Below, one piece after another: positions 22,650-34,020 of a DNA stretch of 64,000 nucleotides. The notes beneath the pieces are model-generated. The model had not been told where the DNA came from, ran no database searches, and saw only the letters and a program-made list of their open reading frames with translations. A program made the translations under genes and the position numbers. Position 1 is the first letter of the stretch; each line of letters opens with the position of its first letter. Source of the DNA: Nemophila menziesii (taxonomy: Eukaryota > Streptophyta > Magnoliopsida > Boraginales > Hydrophyllaceae); contig JARWIR010000018.1 of the NCBI GenBank assembly GCA_029959085.1, positions 21,947,001 to 22,011,000 on the forward strand. The letters are read 5' to 3'.

Positions 22650-23092
22650 TCACCTCCATAACAACATATCCACATAAAACTCATATCTACCTAAAACCCC
22701 AATACAAACAACATAATCAATAGCAAATCAAAGACAATATATAAAACCTAATTTGACATAATAATTGTTAGAAACAAACTCCTACAACTAATTGTAAGAT
22801 CAATGATCATAATCAAAGGGATGAAGATTGACACTACTTCAACCATCGCATAAATTGGATAATTATTTTTTTACTAGGACGAAAAGGTCACAAATAGTTT
22901 CTTTATATCCTTCGTATATCTAGAATACCATTTTTACTGAATATTTTAATGCAAAATACAAAACAAATAGAGAGTATCATGTCTAATAAATACGTATACA
23001 TACATTGACAAATTCAATTTATCAGTTAACTAAAGCGAATAAACTAATCTTTCCACGTCTATAAAGAAAAACATGATTTTCCGTCTTTGCAA
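22650..23092. other. AT-rich intergenic, nothing recognised
   Basis: No open frame, repeat with clear ends or motif is visible between the MULE relic and the next copia element. Confidence 0.6.
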
Positions 23093-23097
23093 TATTG

Positions 23098-23819
23098 TGT
23101 TAGGATATAAACCAATTATTTTGATTAATTGTTATTATAATCTGATCATTCTTTTTTGGAGAAGTCGAAAAGATTTAGATTAAAGTATTAAACATACCTA
23201 TCTTTTCCTATTCTTTTAGAGAAGTAGAAAAGTCACTTTTTTGTGCATAAAATATCTCACATAGGAAGAGAGATAGAAAAAATACTAGTATACATTATCT
23301 TACCCATCTATTATTTCTAAAAGGCCTAAAGACTATGAAGGACAAAGAGGAATAGGCAAAGCCCGACGGGCGCACCACCACCAGCCTGGCCCGGCCCGGC
23401 GACGGCGTGGGCTCGTGGGGAGTTGGGGAGTTGGGGAGTAAAGAGCCATTAAATTCCATTTATCCCGACAAGTCCAAAAAGCCCCCTACTCACCTATAAA
23501 TACAGGTGCTTCTCCACTTGCAAAAGACTACGAACACGTATCAGAAAAAGAACAAAGAAGTTTCTTTCTAAAACCTCTGTTGTAGTAATCTCGTTAGAGA
23601 TAACCGGTACGCCGGAGTATCTTTTTAACAACTTTATTTCGTGTGTTGTTCTTTCTGTATTTTCCGTGTAAGTGTTCTTCGTACTGGATATTTCATTACT
23701 GTAATAGACTAGTGTTTCTATTGTAATCGCATTTCTATTTCTGTAATAGTTAACCAAAATTGTTTTTTCTGGATTTCCATTTCTTGTTTTAAAACTGTGA
23801 CTTCCATTTTTTACTCACA
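23098..23819 (+). repeat. 5' LTR of copia element (722 bp)
   Basis: Starts tgttaggatataaacc and ends tttttactcaca. It contains a GC-rich stretch (23360-23420) and a TATA box with the likely transcription start region downstream. Compared with the right LTR it lacks the hAT MITE and about 260 bp present at 29080-29340. Confidence 0.9.
23495..23502 (+). promoter_or_regulatory. TATA box of LTR promoter
   Basis: tataaata in the context cacctataaatacagg is conserved at the corresponding place in the other LTR (29398-29405). It probably drives the element's RNA. Confidence 0.55.
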
Positions 23820-23857
23820 ATTTAAAAATATATTTACTTTTATCACCGTTTTCTGAA

Positions 23858-24457
23858 ATGGCTTTTCCTATTTCGGCTGTTGGTTCTCTTTTGAACGCAA
23901 AGCCAGTTCTCGACGTGAATAAGTTGGAGCCCCTTAATGGTTCCAACTACAAGCGTTGGGCACAAAAGATTATGATCTGCCTTAAACAGTATGATCTCGA
24001 CTTTGCTATAGTCGAGGCTCCCCCACTTATGGTGAACAATGGAGCTCCTACTGAACAAGAACAGGCCAGACATCTCGCCCTCGAAGCCAAGTTCAAAAGA
24101 GCTAATACCATGGCTCGGGGTTGGATGTTGAACAATGTAACGAATCCCATTTTTTATCTTCTTGCTAAAGAAAAATCGGCAAAGGTCATATGGGAAACTC
24201 TTGAGAAAAAGTATGGGGTTGATGATTCCGGTAAAAAGAAATACGTCACCGGTAATTGGTACAACTTTACCTTGACTGATCAGAAAACTATGACTGAACA
24301 ACTTCATGTGTATGAAAACCTATGCGCGGAGGTAACCGCCGAAGGCATGAAGATGTGCGAAGTTTTCCAAGCCAACATCTTGCTTGAGAAATTTCCCCCA
24401 TCATGGAGTGAATACCGTAATGATGTCTCCCTAATTGTTCTTATTTTAGACCCTTAG
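23858..24457 (+). pseudogene. Copia gag, N-terminal part (interrupted after codon ~188)
   Basis: The frame begins 39 bp after the LTR and encodes a typical UBN2-type copia gag: LNGSNYKRWAQKIMICL (residues about 28-44), then WETLEKKYGVDD and LLEKFPPSWSEYRN. True gag sequence ends at 24420. The last codons to 24457 come from the inserted LTR-like sequence. Gag resumes in register after the insertion at 25987. Gag would form the particle that encloses the element RNA. Confidence 0.85.
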
Positions 24458-25981
24458 GAGACATCATTTTTTGGTGTTTATTTAATTAATTCGATAGACT
24501 TTTGAATGAAATATGCAATAATTCGGATTTCCCTTTTTATTTCTAGCATTTTTGAATTATTAAACTTTTGCGCGTAATATTGGTATTTTTAGTGTAAAGT
24601 TTACAGGTTCTTAGATATTAGCTAGGAAAGGAATCCGAAGATAAAGTCAAAGATCAAAAGATAGAGTCAAGACTTGAAGAGAAATCCCAAAGATTTTATT
24701 TTAGAGCTGAAAATCCATTTTCCAGGCCCTTGATTGCTGTTTTCGAGGTACTTAAGAGCTGATTGAGCCGCTGACCTTTGAAGAGAAAACATTCCTTATC
24801 GAAGTACGGAACTTTAGCAACTGGAATGAGGTCAATCGGAGTTGTAACGCATCGGGAAAAGCAGTTTTAGTGGAGGCCTGTCATCAGTTACGGGATTTTG
24901 GGCTTAAAGAGTGGGCTTGGACATTTAATTAGGCTTTTAATTTCTGGTCCAAGCCCTAATCCGTTTTTCTTATTATAAAAGGAGGTCTGGACTTCTATTT
25001 TTCACACAATTCACTTTCCACAAGATTAAAAACACCAGAGAAGCTACAGCAGGAAGAAAGGAGAAGCTACAAGAGCTGGAGTGGGTCTATAGCTCCGTTC
25101 GTAGTCATTCTTATTCCGAAAATTAGGTTTTTCTTTTATTTTGATTTTGTAACGAATATGAATTCCATTTCTTTTTATTTTGTTTTTAATTTTAATATGA
25201 GCTAAATTTCAATTAGTGCTTGAGAACAAACAATGGGTGAATCCTGATTTTATTTTATAATGAATGTTGAATTTGGGTTTCTGTGAAATTAAATTAAATT
25301 AGGGCTTTTACTCTTTTCGACAATTTGTGAATGTTTACTGATTTTAGAGTCGCGAACTAAAATTAGGTGTTAGTATCTAAGCTATTCCATATATGTGGCG
25401 TATGGATCATCCTGACGGGGAGTTTAGGTACAGAAATAATTGTTCAATCTAGGATAAAAACTATTGATTCTGACGAACTTAGTTAATCCTAGGGCCAATG
25501 TGGTAATAAATCTTAATCATCCAACGGTGGATCATATTTACCCTGACGGGACTAGTGACACTTTAGGATCGCCTTATAGTCCACCCTGACGGGGGTATAA
25601 GGATATTAGAATCCCGACCATTGTAATTGACTGATTTAACCCTTAAACAACATAAGTTAGAAAGTAAAATTAGGAAGATCCTTGCGTTCTCAAGTACTAC
25701 ATCTCATATTGCGTTTTCATACATTTTACTTGCGTCTTAGCTTTTACTTGCATTTATAATTTGTCTTTCATTTAGTAGAATTAATAAACAAAACCAACAA
25801 ACAATTTATTGTCTTTTATTTTCATAAGTGCATCAATCACTATTTGCATAAACATTGTGATCAACCATCCGTCCTTGGAACGAATCTGATTATCAGAATT
25901 ACTACTTGGGACAACCGTACACTTGCGGTTGTGGTTCGATTATTATTTGCATTTATTTTTAGAACACACAAAGGACCACCA
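24421..25981 (+). mobile_element. Solo-LTR-like insertion (1561 bp) inside copia gag
   Basis: It is bounded by a perfect 5-bp duplication CGTAA (24416-24420 and 25982-25986) and begins tgatgtctcc and ends ggaccacca, giving TG...CA ends. Removing it joins gag in frame exactly at the YRN codons. There are no coding domains, PBS or PPT inside, so a solo LTR left by recombination is the simplest reading. Three 'cctgacggg' words recur (about 25412, 25541, 25585). The orientation and superfamily are uncertain. Ty3/gypsy is a guess based on length and style. Confidence 0.8.
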
Positions 25982-25986
25982 CGTAA

Positions 25987-26426
25987 CCATCTCAAACACA
26001 AAAAAGAAGGAAATGACCCTCCAAGAGCTCATCAGCCACATGCAAGTCGAAGAAGCCAATCGACTCAAAAATAAGTCCCTTTCTTTCCCTCCTCATTCCT
26101 CGAAGGATAACCTTGTCGAAAGTTCTGGGCATGGTAACAAGGACAGGTTTGAAGGTAATGGAAAACAGCAAGGCGCTAACAATTCCAAATCCGTGGGGAA
26201 TAAGAACCGCAACAACTCCAACAAACAAAACGGAAGGTTTAAAACCTCTGGTAAGATTCAGAAACCTAAGGGTGCTTGTTATTGTTGTGGTAAAGAAGGA
26301 CATAGGGCTTTTGAATGTCCTCTTAGAGTTATTCCTGATCCAAAACCCGCTGCAAACCTAACTGAAACTGAAGAAATAATCGTCGCGGTAATGGTTGAGG
26401 TTTACTTGGTGGAAAACAAAATCTAG
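25987..26426 (+). pseudogene. Copia gag, C-terminal part with zinc knuckle
   Basis: This continues the gag broken at 24420. The block KKKEMTLQELISHMQVEEANRLK is a standard copia gag motif. It is followed by an Asn/Lys-rich linker and a CCHC knuckle CYCCGKEGHRAFEC (C-x2-C-x4-H-x4-C), which binds nucleic acid. The frame ends at TAG 26424-26426, immediately before the protease motif. The 167-codon open frame that includes it starts inside the insertion at 25923 and is chimeric at its N-terminus. Confidence 0.85.
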
Positions 26427-27290
26427 TGGATCCTTGACACTGGGGCTTCATGACACTTCTATGCAAAAAAAGCCCTGTTCAAAAAGTTCGAGGAATCAAC
26501 CAATGGTGAATGCGTGTACCCGTGTGACTCATCTACTACTACAGTCCTCGGAAAGGAACATGTTACCCTCAAACTCACTTCTTGTAAGATCTTTGAGTTA
26601 AACGATGTTCTCTTTGTCCCCTTGCTCCGTAGGAACTTGGTTTCCGGAGCTCTTCTTAATAAAGTGGGACTCAAACTAGTTTTCAAGGGGGGAAATAATT
26701 ATTACCAAAAAAGATGAGTTTGTGGGAAAAGGGTATTCACATAATGGTTTGTTTATCTTAAATACTGTAACCCATGACTAATACCAAAGTGATGAGTATG
26801 TGGGGAAGGGGTTTTTCTTTTCCAATAAGGGTTTGTGTGATTGAACCTTGTAAGTTCTATTTATCTATTTGAATGTTTGGATGTGTGGAATGGTAGATTA
26901 GGCTATCTTTATTTTCTCTTCTATTAAAAGGCTAAAAGATCCCTTGGACTGATAAGGTCGATGACTTTATATATCATATGTGTAGAGTCCAAACTTGTGG
27001 GAATACGACCCTTTAATATGAAAACCTCGAGAATTCTAAACTAACAGGATTAGTACATTCTGACCTAAATACTTTTGTAAATTTCGCTAGTAAAGGAGGA
27101 AACCCATACTATTTAACCTTAATAGGTGACTATGTCAGGTTTGTGAGAGTATACCTCCTAAATACTAAAAGTGAAACGGAACATGTATTCATAAATATAA
27201 GTCCGAGGTTGAAACCCAACTACTTTGCTGAATCATAAGACTTAGGGCACGGATGTTGTTATAAATTCCTTATAATAGCTCTATGCCATT
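26427..27290 (+). pseudogene. Copia protease and integrase start, decayed
   Basis: Right after the gag stop the frame reads WILDTGAS, the retropepsin active site, followed by a stop. The frame 26514-26717 continues the protease (LKLTSCKIFELNDVLFVPLLRRNLVSG). Beyond it, only frameshifted blocks of GAG-pre-integrase and integrase start are legible, for example a GGNPYYLTLIGDYVRFVRVYLLN block near 27090-27160. RT and RNase H are absent. Similarity stops near 27290. Confidence 0.75.
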
Positions 27291-27489
27291 AACGGAATTA
27301 TCGACGAAGTTAGTGCCTTACACACCTCTACGTGATGACATAGCTGAAGGCTATGATAATCGGTTTTGGCCCACTAACTCAAATGTGGGGGTGATTAGCA
27401 AAGGTTACCCGAGTTCTAAGAACGGTCACTGTTGGACCAAATACAATAGACTCAATAGTCATGCGATATGACACGAATGTATAAACCGC

Positions 27490-27790
27490 CTTAATGAATT
27501 CATAGCCATTCGTGGTGGTCCTATTGTGGAGGACTTGATGAATTCACTTATAAGGCGTATCATTCTAGTAAGAACACGAGGATGAGTGTTCAACTCATAA
27601 TGATTTCATAGCCAACTTATGGTGGTTCTATAGAGAAGGACTTGATGAATTCATAGTCAAAAGTGAGACTCAACATTCATGATAGAGTGTCAAGGAGACG
27701 TCCTTACACAACTCTTAAAATGAATAAATCCACCAAGTTCATAGCCCACAAGGGGTGGTCCTTAGAGAAGGACTTGATGAACTAACGTAA
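27490..27790 (+). repeat. Three tandem degenerate repeats in the copia 3' region
   Basis: A unit containing 'ttcatagcc', 'ggtggtc' and 'gaggacttgatgaa' occurs around 27500-27545, 27600-27655 and 27735-27785. It occupies the place where RT and RNase H would be expected and is noncoding. Confidence 0.6.
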
Positions 27791-28327
27791 GGGTGATGTT
27801 CGAGGGAACTATAACTTTCAGTAGGGTGGAGTATGTGCTGTGAGGGTCTTGATCGAAAACCGTTAAGTTCAAGAGTAAGTTCACTTAAACAGAATTTGGT
27901 GGTTGCCTCACTTCACTACGTGATAATTCAAATCGAAAGATATTGGCACTTAAGTACAATTCACTCAAATGTTGGTAGTTATGGAAACCTGTTCACCTTC
28001 TCTCCTTAAGACCCTGAGTGGGGGATTATTAGGATTTAAACCAATTATTTAGATTAATTGTTATTATAATCCGATCATGCTCTTTTGGAGAAGTGGAAAA
28101 GATTTAGATTAAAGTATTAAACATGCCTATTTTTTCCTATTCTTTTGGAGAAGTGGAAAAGTCACTTTTTTGTCATAAAATATCCCACATAGGAGGAGAG
28201 ATGGAAAAAATATTAGTATACATTATCTTACCCATCTATTATTTCCAAAAGGCCTAAAGGCTATGAAGTCCAAAGAGGAATAGGTAAAGCCCCACACGCG
28301 CGCACCACCACCACCACCACCACCACC

Positions 28328-29029
28328 TAGGGGTGAGCAAAACCGAAAAACCAAACCGAACCAAAAAACCGAAAAACCAAACCGAAAAAAACTGAAAACC
28401 GACAAAACCATTCCGTTCGGTATAAGATTTTCAAAAAACCGAAAAGTTCTGTTCGGTACGGTTTTTCTATGCTAAAACCGAACCGAAAAACCGAACAAAA
28501 AAAAACTATAACATTCTTGAATTTAATTTATATTCTTGAAAAGATTATGACAGTGGGATAAAAAAGCGATTTTTTTTTTAAAACAAAAATATATGACATG
28601 CATCGTCTCTAAAAATGTTATAATATGCAACATATTTTTACAGCATATCATTAGTCAATATATTTTAAAAAATCTTTCGTTTATTAATATATGTTAAAGG
28701 TAAAGCATACACATTAAATCCTATAAATATTCCTTTGATATTATTTGTTTAAGACTAATATAATATTTGAGTTTCAAAAATTCAATTTCCTACATGGGTC
28801 AATAACATGAATATCAAACACTTCATATATGGATTTGCTAGAAAATAAATATATCCAACTATCGAATTAAACATATACCAAAACCGAAAAAAAAAACCGA
28901 ACATATAGCGAACCGAAAACCGATGAAAACCGTACGGTTCGGTACCGACCCTTTTAAAAACCGAATCATTCGGTTTCGGTTTCGGTTACGGCAAAAAAAC
29001 CGAGCCGAACCGAACCGTGCTCACCCCTA
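28328..29029. mobile_element. hAT-type nonautonomous element (MITE, 702 bp)
   Basis: 12-bp perfect terminal inverted repeats, taggggtgagca at 28328-28339 and its complement at 29018-29029, are flanked by an identical 8-bp duplication ccaccacc (28320-28327 and 29030-29037), the size typical of hAT transposons. Subterminal regions carry many 'aaccgaac' words in both orientations. The left LTR of the host copia element is a natural empty site. The duplication lies in a CCA microsatellite, so its match is somewhat less informative. Confidence 0.85.
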
Positions 29030-29397
29030 CCACCACCTGCCCGGCCCGGCGACGGCGTGGGCTCGTGGGGGAGTTGGGGGAGTCAAAAAATGAAAAATGA
29101 AATAAGTTTTTTGAAATGATTCTGGTAGAAAATGGCTAGAACTTATAGGATTCGTTGGCAATTCAAACCTTCCACCAAGAGACATAACGTTCAGCCATTA
29201 AAGACACATTAAACCAGAATATTCCTCAATCAAGATTCAGCTGTTACAATCCTTGGTCAAAACGGGAATGAATCAAGGGTCATCAAAGCGTCCAGGTTCA
29301 TGGTTGGAATTGTAACATATGTAACTCCAAAACGTCAGCAATAAAGAACCATTAAATTCCATTTATCCTGACAAGTCTAAAGAGCCCCCTACTCACC

Positions 29398-29405
29398 TAT
29401 AAATA
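29398..29405 (+). promoter_or_regulatory. TATA box in right LTR
   Basis: tataaata corresponds to 23495-23502 in the left LTR. Confidence 0.5.
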
Positions 29406-29736
29406 CAGGTGCTTCTCCACTTGCAAAAGACTACGAACACGAATCAAAAAAAGAACAAAGAACAAATAACTACTTCTCTCTAAAACCTCTGTTGTAATAA
29501 TCTCATTAGAGATAACCGGTACGCCGGAATATCTTTTTAACAATTTTATTTCGTGTGTTGTTCTTTCTATATTTTCCGTGTAAGTGTTCTTCGTCCTGGA
29601 TATTTCATTACTGTAATAGACTAGTGTTTCTATTGTAATCGCATTTCTATTTATGTAATAGTTAATCAAAATTGTTTTTCCTGGATTTCCATTTCTTGTT
29701 TTAAAATGGTGGCTTCTATTTTTTACTCACATATTG

Positions 29737-30442
29737 TTGTATAGTTCTTATCACCTAAATGCTCTTGAATCATCTGCTACGAAAATGGGGTCGATGGTGC
29801 GACTAGCATACAACTAGAACAAACAAACCCCTTTAATCATCCCATAAGAAAAATCTATTTAAAATCGAACAAACATAGTGAAATTCCTTGCTAATTAAAA
29901 TAAAATGATGATAGATGTATCTGAATGGTGTGATTAGCGTACAACTCGAATAAACAAACCTCTAGAATCATCTCCTACAAAAAAAAATCGATTTCAGATC
30001 GAACAAACATAATGAATTTAAAAAGTCTGGATTATAATATAGATATTAGTTGTCGATGTGGATTTAACCCATCAAAATATAGTTGTCTTATTAATTTTCG
30101 TAATTAGTAACACTCAATAAAATTATACAAAAATTTATACTTGCGTATTTTTAGATTCTAGCTTTCTCTCCAAAATCAATAAAGGAGTGAGAAGGGAGAA
30201 TTAATACATAATGACGTCAAAAAAGATCAAATAACAGGTTCTAAAATAGGTGGAAAATGTTTCCAAAAAAAAAAAAAAATCGGAGGAATGATAACCATGT
30301 ACCTAAGATTAGATCGGGGAGTAAATCAAGAAATTTATTACTACTCGTAGATGTTTGTAATTGTCACGTTATATTTCTAAAAGATGTACACATATATATA
30401 AAATGAGATGACGAGAAAAGAATGTCTACAAAATTAGCACTC
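29737..30442. other. Intergenic, nothing recognised
   Basis: AT-rich sequence without coding or repeat signatures that I can support, apart from an A-run near 30268-30280. Confidence 0.5.
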
Positions 30443-30727
30443 TCATTGATTGATTGAGCAGGTATTAACACAATAATTAAAAAGAAGCAATTCTTGATGA
30501 GGAGCATATAAATCAACTGAATTAACCATCCCTTCATCACATTCGAATTGCGTTCGTCGTTGTTGATCAATATATTCTGGAATGCTGCATAGTTTGTATG
30601 AATGTGCAAACGAATCGTGAAGAAGTTGATCCCAAGCAAGTATTGTCTGAGTAATAATCATGGTTATACTTATGTATTTTGGTATCATTGATAAAAGCTG
30701 CATCATCTTAGAGAAATTTATAAACAT
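30443..30727 (-). CDS. Possible small gene, 94 aa, unknown function
   Basis: I do not recognise this protein. The frame starts MFINFSKMMQLLSMIPKY and has a hydrophobic stretch (about residues 9-28, ending ITMIITQTILA) that could be a signal peptide. A polar tail with several Cys and His follows. On the minus strand a TATA-like tatatataa lies about 100 bp upstream (30826-30834), spaced like a plant promoter with a short leader. It may be a secreted small protein, the first exon of a larger gene, or a chance frame. An overlapping frame at 30364-30639 is less convincing. No neighbour supports a role. Confidence 0.3.
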   Translation of the reverse strand: MFINFSKMMQLLSMIPKYISITMIITQTILAWDQLLHDSFAHSYKLCSIPEYIDQQRRTQFECDEGMVNSVDLYAPHQELLLFNYCVNTCSINQ

Positions 30728-30825
30728 GTTAGTATTTGAAGTAAGCTGAAGTCGAAAAGAAAAACGAAGAAATCCTAATAAAGGTGAAGCCTTAGTGAGC
30801 TTTTGATGAGTGGAACAATGGTGGG

Positions 30826-30834
30826 TTATATATA
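30826..30834 (-). promoter_or_regulatory. Candidate TATA box for the small ORF
   Basis: Reads tatatataa on the minus strand, 99 bp upstream of the ATG at 30727. The position is plausible, but the sequence is AT-rich in general. Confidence 0.3.
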
Positions 30835-30870
30835 CTTACCCTGAGCACATGACTAGAATATTATTTTATT

Positions 30871-31051
30871 GAGTAATGCTGGATATCACCTCAAATCGCA
30901 TCATCCTTTTATCGCCTCCTAGGTGGACCAATAGTAAAGAAGAGAGAAAATAATAAATCAAGAAAAAGAAATCATGTGATTGGTTAATTTAAAATCCACC
31001 TAGGAGGTGATAAAAGGGTGATGTGATTTGAGGTGATATCTAGCATTATTC
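30871..31051. mobile_element. Mutator-type MITE (181 bp)
   Basis: Long terminal inverted repeats of about 57 bp begin gagtaatgctggatatcacc on the left; the right end reads gaataatgctagatatcacc on the opposite strand. They are flanked by a perfect 9-bp duplication tattttatt (30862-30870 and 31052-31060). Nine-base duplications and long inverted repeats are the signature of Mutator-like elements. There is no coding capacity. A related end lies at 61354-61410. Confidence 0.85.
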
Positions 31052-31060
31052 TATTTTATT

Positions 31061-32024
31061 ATATTAAAATATTCAATGATAAGATTCTTAATGTTCACAA
31101 TAGTTTATATTTATCTATCACATTTTTCATATTGGTAAATTAAATTATAAAAATATTATTCAATATTATTGTCCACAAAATGCTGATTGCGATGCAGATA
31201 CCTTTTTCATTTAATATGAGCAAGTTTGAATCATCTTAACTCTAATAATGTATACTAAACCCAGAATCTTTTGACCATAAAATCTTAAACTTTATCAATC
31301 TAACAAGTTTTTATTAGCTGCGATGCCGATAGATTAAAAAAAATATGCCGATAAATTACCTATTTCCAATTGAGATTAACAAGATTTTATTAGCTGCGAT
31401 GCCAATAAATTAACTTTTTCTAATTGAGATAATAACATTATTTTAAAATAAAGTCGACTAGTCACCTAGACGTTCTGTTTACACGTTCGAAAACGCGATT
31501 CGCCTAAAATTTCTCTTGCTTGAAGATTTATCTACACATAAGTTATTAACTTACTCAATCAAATTAATGGGCCGCCTAACGCAAATACCACCTAGCATGC
31601 TAGCCCATAAATAACTAATTTAATCTACTCCAACCCAACCTAACACATAAGAAAAATATAAAGAAAAAACAACTTAGGTTAGAGTTTGAACGCGCGAGAA
31701 AAAGAATTTGGTAGGATTTTTACAATTTCAAGTCTATATTTCTTTATTGGTCATTTTTTAGATGAATAATAATGAATTATTATTGTTTTATAGTTAGCTA
31801 TATGTTATTTATGTTAAATTTATATATTTTAAGTATATTAGGATGTAAATATTATTTAAATCAATATATATTAGTAATATATATTTAATATAAAATATTA
31901 TAAAAACCGTCTAGGTAAAGACCATCTATATTCTGATTAATAGGACGCATAGCCATTTAGGCACTCGTGATCGACCGCTCTAATAGCACCTAGCGTTTTT
32001 TAGAACCATGAATAATATTGAAGG

Positions 32025-32028
<4 letters not shown>
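31061..32028. other. AT-rich intergenic, no gene seen
   Basis: No open frame or repeat with definable ends. A short phrase 'attagctgcgatgcc' occurs twice (about 31314 and 31389), within a local duplication of roughly 60 bp. Confidence 0.5.

Positions 32029-32118
<90 letters not shown>
32029..32118. repeat. Compound microsatellite (TA)n(TG)n
   Basis: About 30 TA units (32029-32088) are followed by 15 TG units (32089-32118). Confidence 0.95.
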
Positions 32119-32122
<4 letters not shown>

Positions 32123-32359
32123 TTTGATAAAAGATATTCAAAAGAACTGTATGAGCAAATTTAGATTGAAGTTAAATAATATTTAAAATAAAAACTATTA
32201 TTTTGGTTACATATACTTTTACCATACAATATACAATATATCTCAGAATCAAAGGAAGTTGTAGCCCTTAATGTGTTTAGATAATATAACATTTTACCCA
32301 TTTTAAGATACGCTTAATCTATTTTATCGTGTTATTTATCGAATTACAAGAAAAGTAAC

Positions 32360-32714
32360 GATACCCATGACATCTCGGATTATGATTGGAAGTAATATAC
32401 AATTACATTCTCGTTCTTTTTTCTGTTTTTCTGCTACTAAGGGGAAAATACACGCGGTTTTGGAATCTGTGATATTGTACATAAATCTACGAAATACGGA
32501 GAAAGTTATTTTCTTCGATAATCTTGAAGTAATACATGGTATAAGGTCACCGTCAACAACAAATTGGTTGGTGCAACCAGTGATTAACAAGATAGTGGAG
32601 TTGGCGGTAAAGATGGGTTCGTTTTCATTCCATCATCTTCCTAAACGCTTTGACGGACAAGCAGGTCGTATTGTAAGAAATGCTAGGAGGACGGCCGGTG
32701 ATAGGATGATGTAG
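32360..32714 (+). pseudogene. LINE RNase H fragment
   Basis: The frame 32367-32714 encodes the C-terminal RNase H of an L1-type ORF2. It has an AVLESV block (position of EGEALAV), VIFFDNLEVIHGIRS (position of VILSDNLEVIQGIKQ, where the active-site Ser-Asp has become Phe-Asp), WLVQPVINKIVELA and a closing HLPKRFDGQAGRIVRNAR. It aligns with residues about 735-830 of the 11526-14048 frame. It is a 5'-truncated or decayed insertion. The upstream part of ORF2 is not present. Confidence 0.7.
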
Positions 32715-32994
32715 ATAGAAGTGGATACGTTTAAAAAAAAATAAGAATAGGTTGATTCAAGTAGGGTTGATTGTTTTTATGTAAATAAACATAATAAATC
32801 CCATTTAATGAAGAAATATGCCTAAAATGAGATAATAAAACTATTTTAAGAAAACAGGAAATGCAATAACGACCATATTTAAATACAAAAAATGGATATT
32901 GACCAACATAAAAGAAGATTCGCTTGAGTAACAGGATGGTCGAAATCTTAAGTTCAAGAAAGAAAGAATAGTTAGTGTGTTTGTACCACGGTTT

Positions 32995-33114
<120 letters not shown>

Positions 33115-33221
33115 GAGAGGAAAAAAAAGTTTATGACTAGAAAAATATTCAAACTCTTTTATAAAAAAAATTAAGAGTTTATTACTAGAATAATAGCTAG
33201 TTTTCTTTTTATAAATATGTT

Positions 33222-34020
33222 ATGCAGTGTCTATCTTTGAATTCAAATGTCCTTTTAGCATTAGCATTTGAACAGACTCTTCTATGCAGATCAAGATTGA
33301 TTGTGATTCTAATTTATCCTTTTCAGAATGGTTCTTTCAAACAATCAACAACTATGCCGCCAATGGTTGGGATAAGTTGGTTGTCACTGCTTACATTTTG
33401 TGCACAACTTGGAATATATGGAAAGCAAGGATGAGAGGTTTTTTTTATCAAGAAATGGTCTGTTCATGAAATTGTCAACAAAACAAACTCCTCTATCACG
33501 GAATTCTTCGGACCATCACATATTTCTATGGCAGACACCAATTCTAACAACAAAAAAGATGACGATAAAAAAGATAAAGATAACCCCATCTTGAACGATG
33601 ATACAGATTATATCTGGCTTAATGATATTTCCTTTTCTAAAGAATGAGAACTAGCGGCAACCGCCTCCGTTGTTGTGGACACTAAAGTTGAAGTTATTCA
33701 TAAGACCACGAGAAGATGTTTTGTGAGAAATGCGTCCGAAGGTGAATGATGGGTCATTCTCCTGGACATGAGGTCAGCTGCTGGCCTCAACCTTCTACGT
33801 TGAAAACCTTGAGATTATACAAGGTATTCATATAAAGACTGGGTTATATTGGAGTATCCAGTCCCTTCTTGTTAAAAATGAGAGATGGCTTGCCCGATTC
33901 CCAAATGCAAAGTCTACCGCATCAGCAAAAGTTTTAATGGCGTAGTGAACGCACTTGCTAAATGTATCAAATTGAACATTAACATCACTAGATGGCAAGA
34001 TCTTTAACTTTTAATATCAT
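33222..34020 (+). pseudogene. Second LINE 3' fragment (zf-RVT tail and RNase H)
   Basis: The frame 33284-33469 contains NNYAANGWDKLVVTAYILCTTWNIWKARM, matching the GWDEGVVRD...LWNIWKGKM block that follows zf-RVT in the intact LINE. Further downstream in other frames are ENLEIIQGI (about 33800) and SKSFNGVVNALAKCIK (about 33930-33980), the end of RNase H. It ends in a 3'-UTR-like T-rich tract. Frameshifted and without EN or RT, it is a separate insertion from the fragment at 32360-32714, since both contain RNase H. Confidence 0.65.

Larger units (their letters stand above)
23098..29731 (+). mobile_element. Internally deleted Ty1-copia element with nested insertions
   Basis: 6.63 kb between LTRs at 23098-23819 and 28027-29731, flanked by a perfect 5-bp target duplication TATTG (23093-23097 and 29732-29736). 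A polypurine tract gagtggggga precedes the right LTR. It encodes gag, a broken protease and part of integrase, but no RT or RNase H, so it is a deletion derivative. The expected tRNA-Met PBS is not visible after the left LTR. The 1561-bp insertion in gag and the 702-bp hAT MITE in the right LTR are both younger than this element. Confidence 0.9.
28027..29731 (+). repeat. 3' LTR of copia element (with hAT MITE insertion)
   Basis: Starts tattaggatttaaacc (TG changed to TA) and ends tttttactcaca, matching the left LTR over its length apart from the 702-bp MITE plus duplicated CCACCACC and about 260 bp at 29080-29340. It is followed by the target duplication TATTG. Confidence 0.9.
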
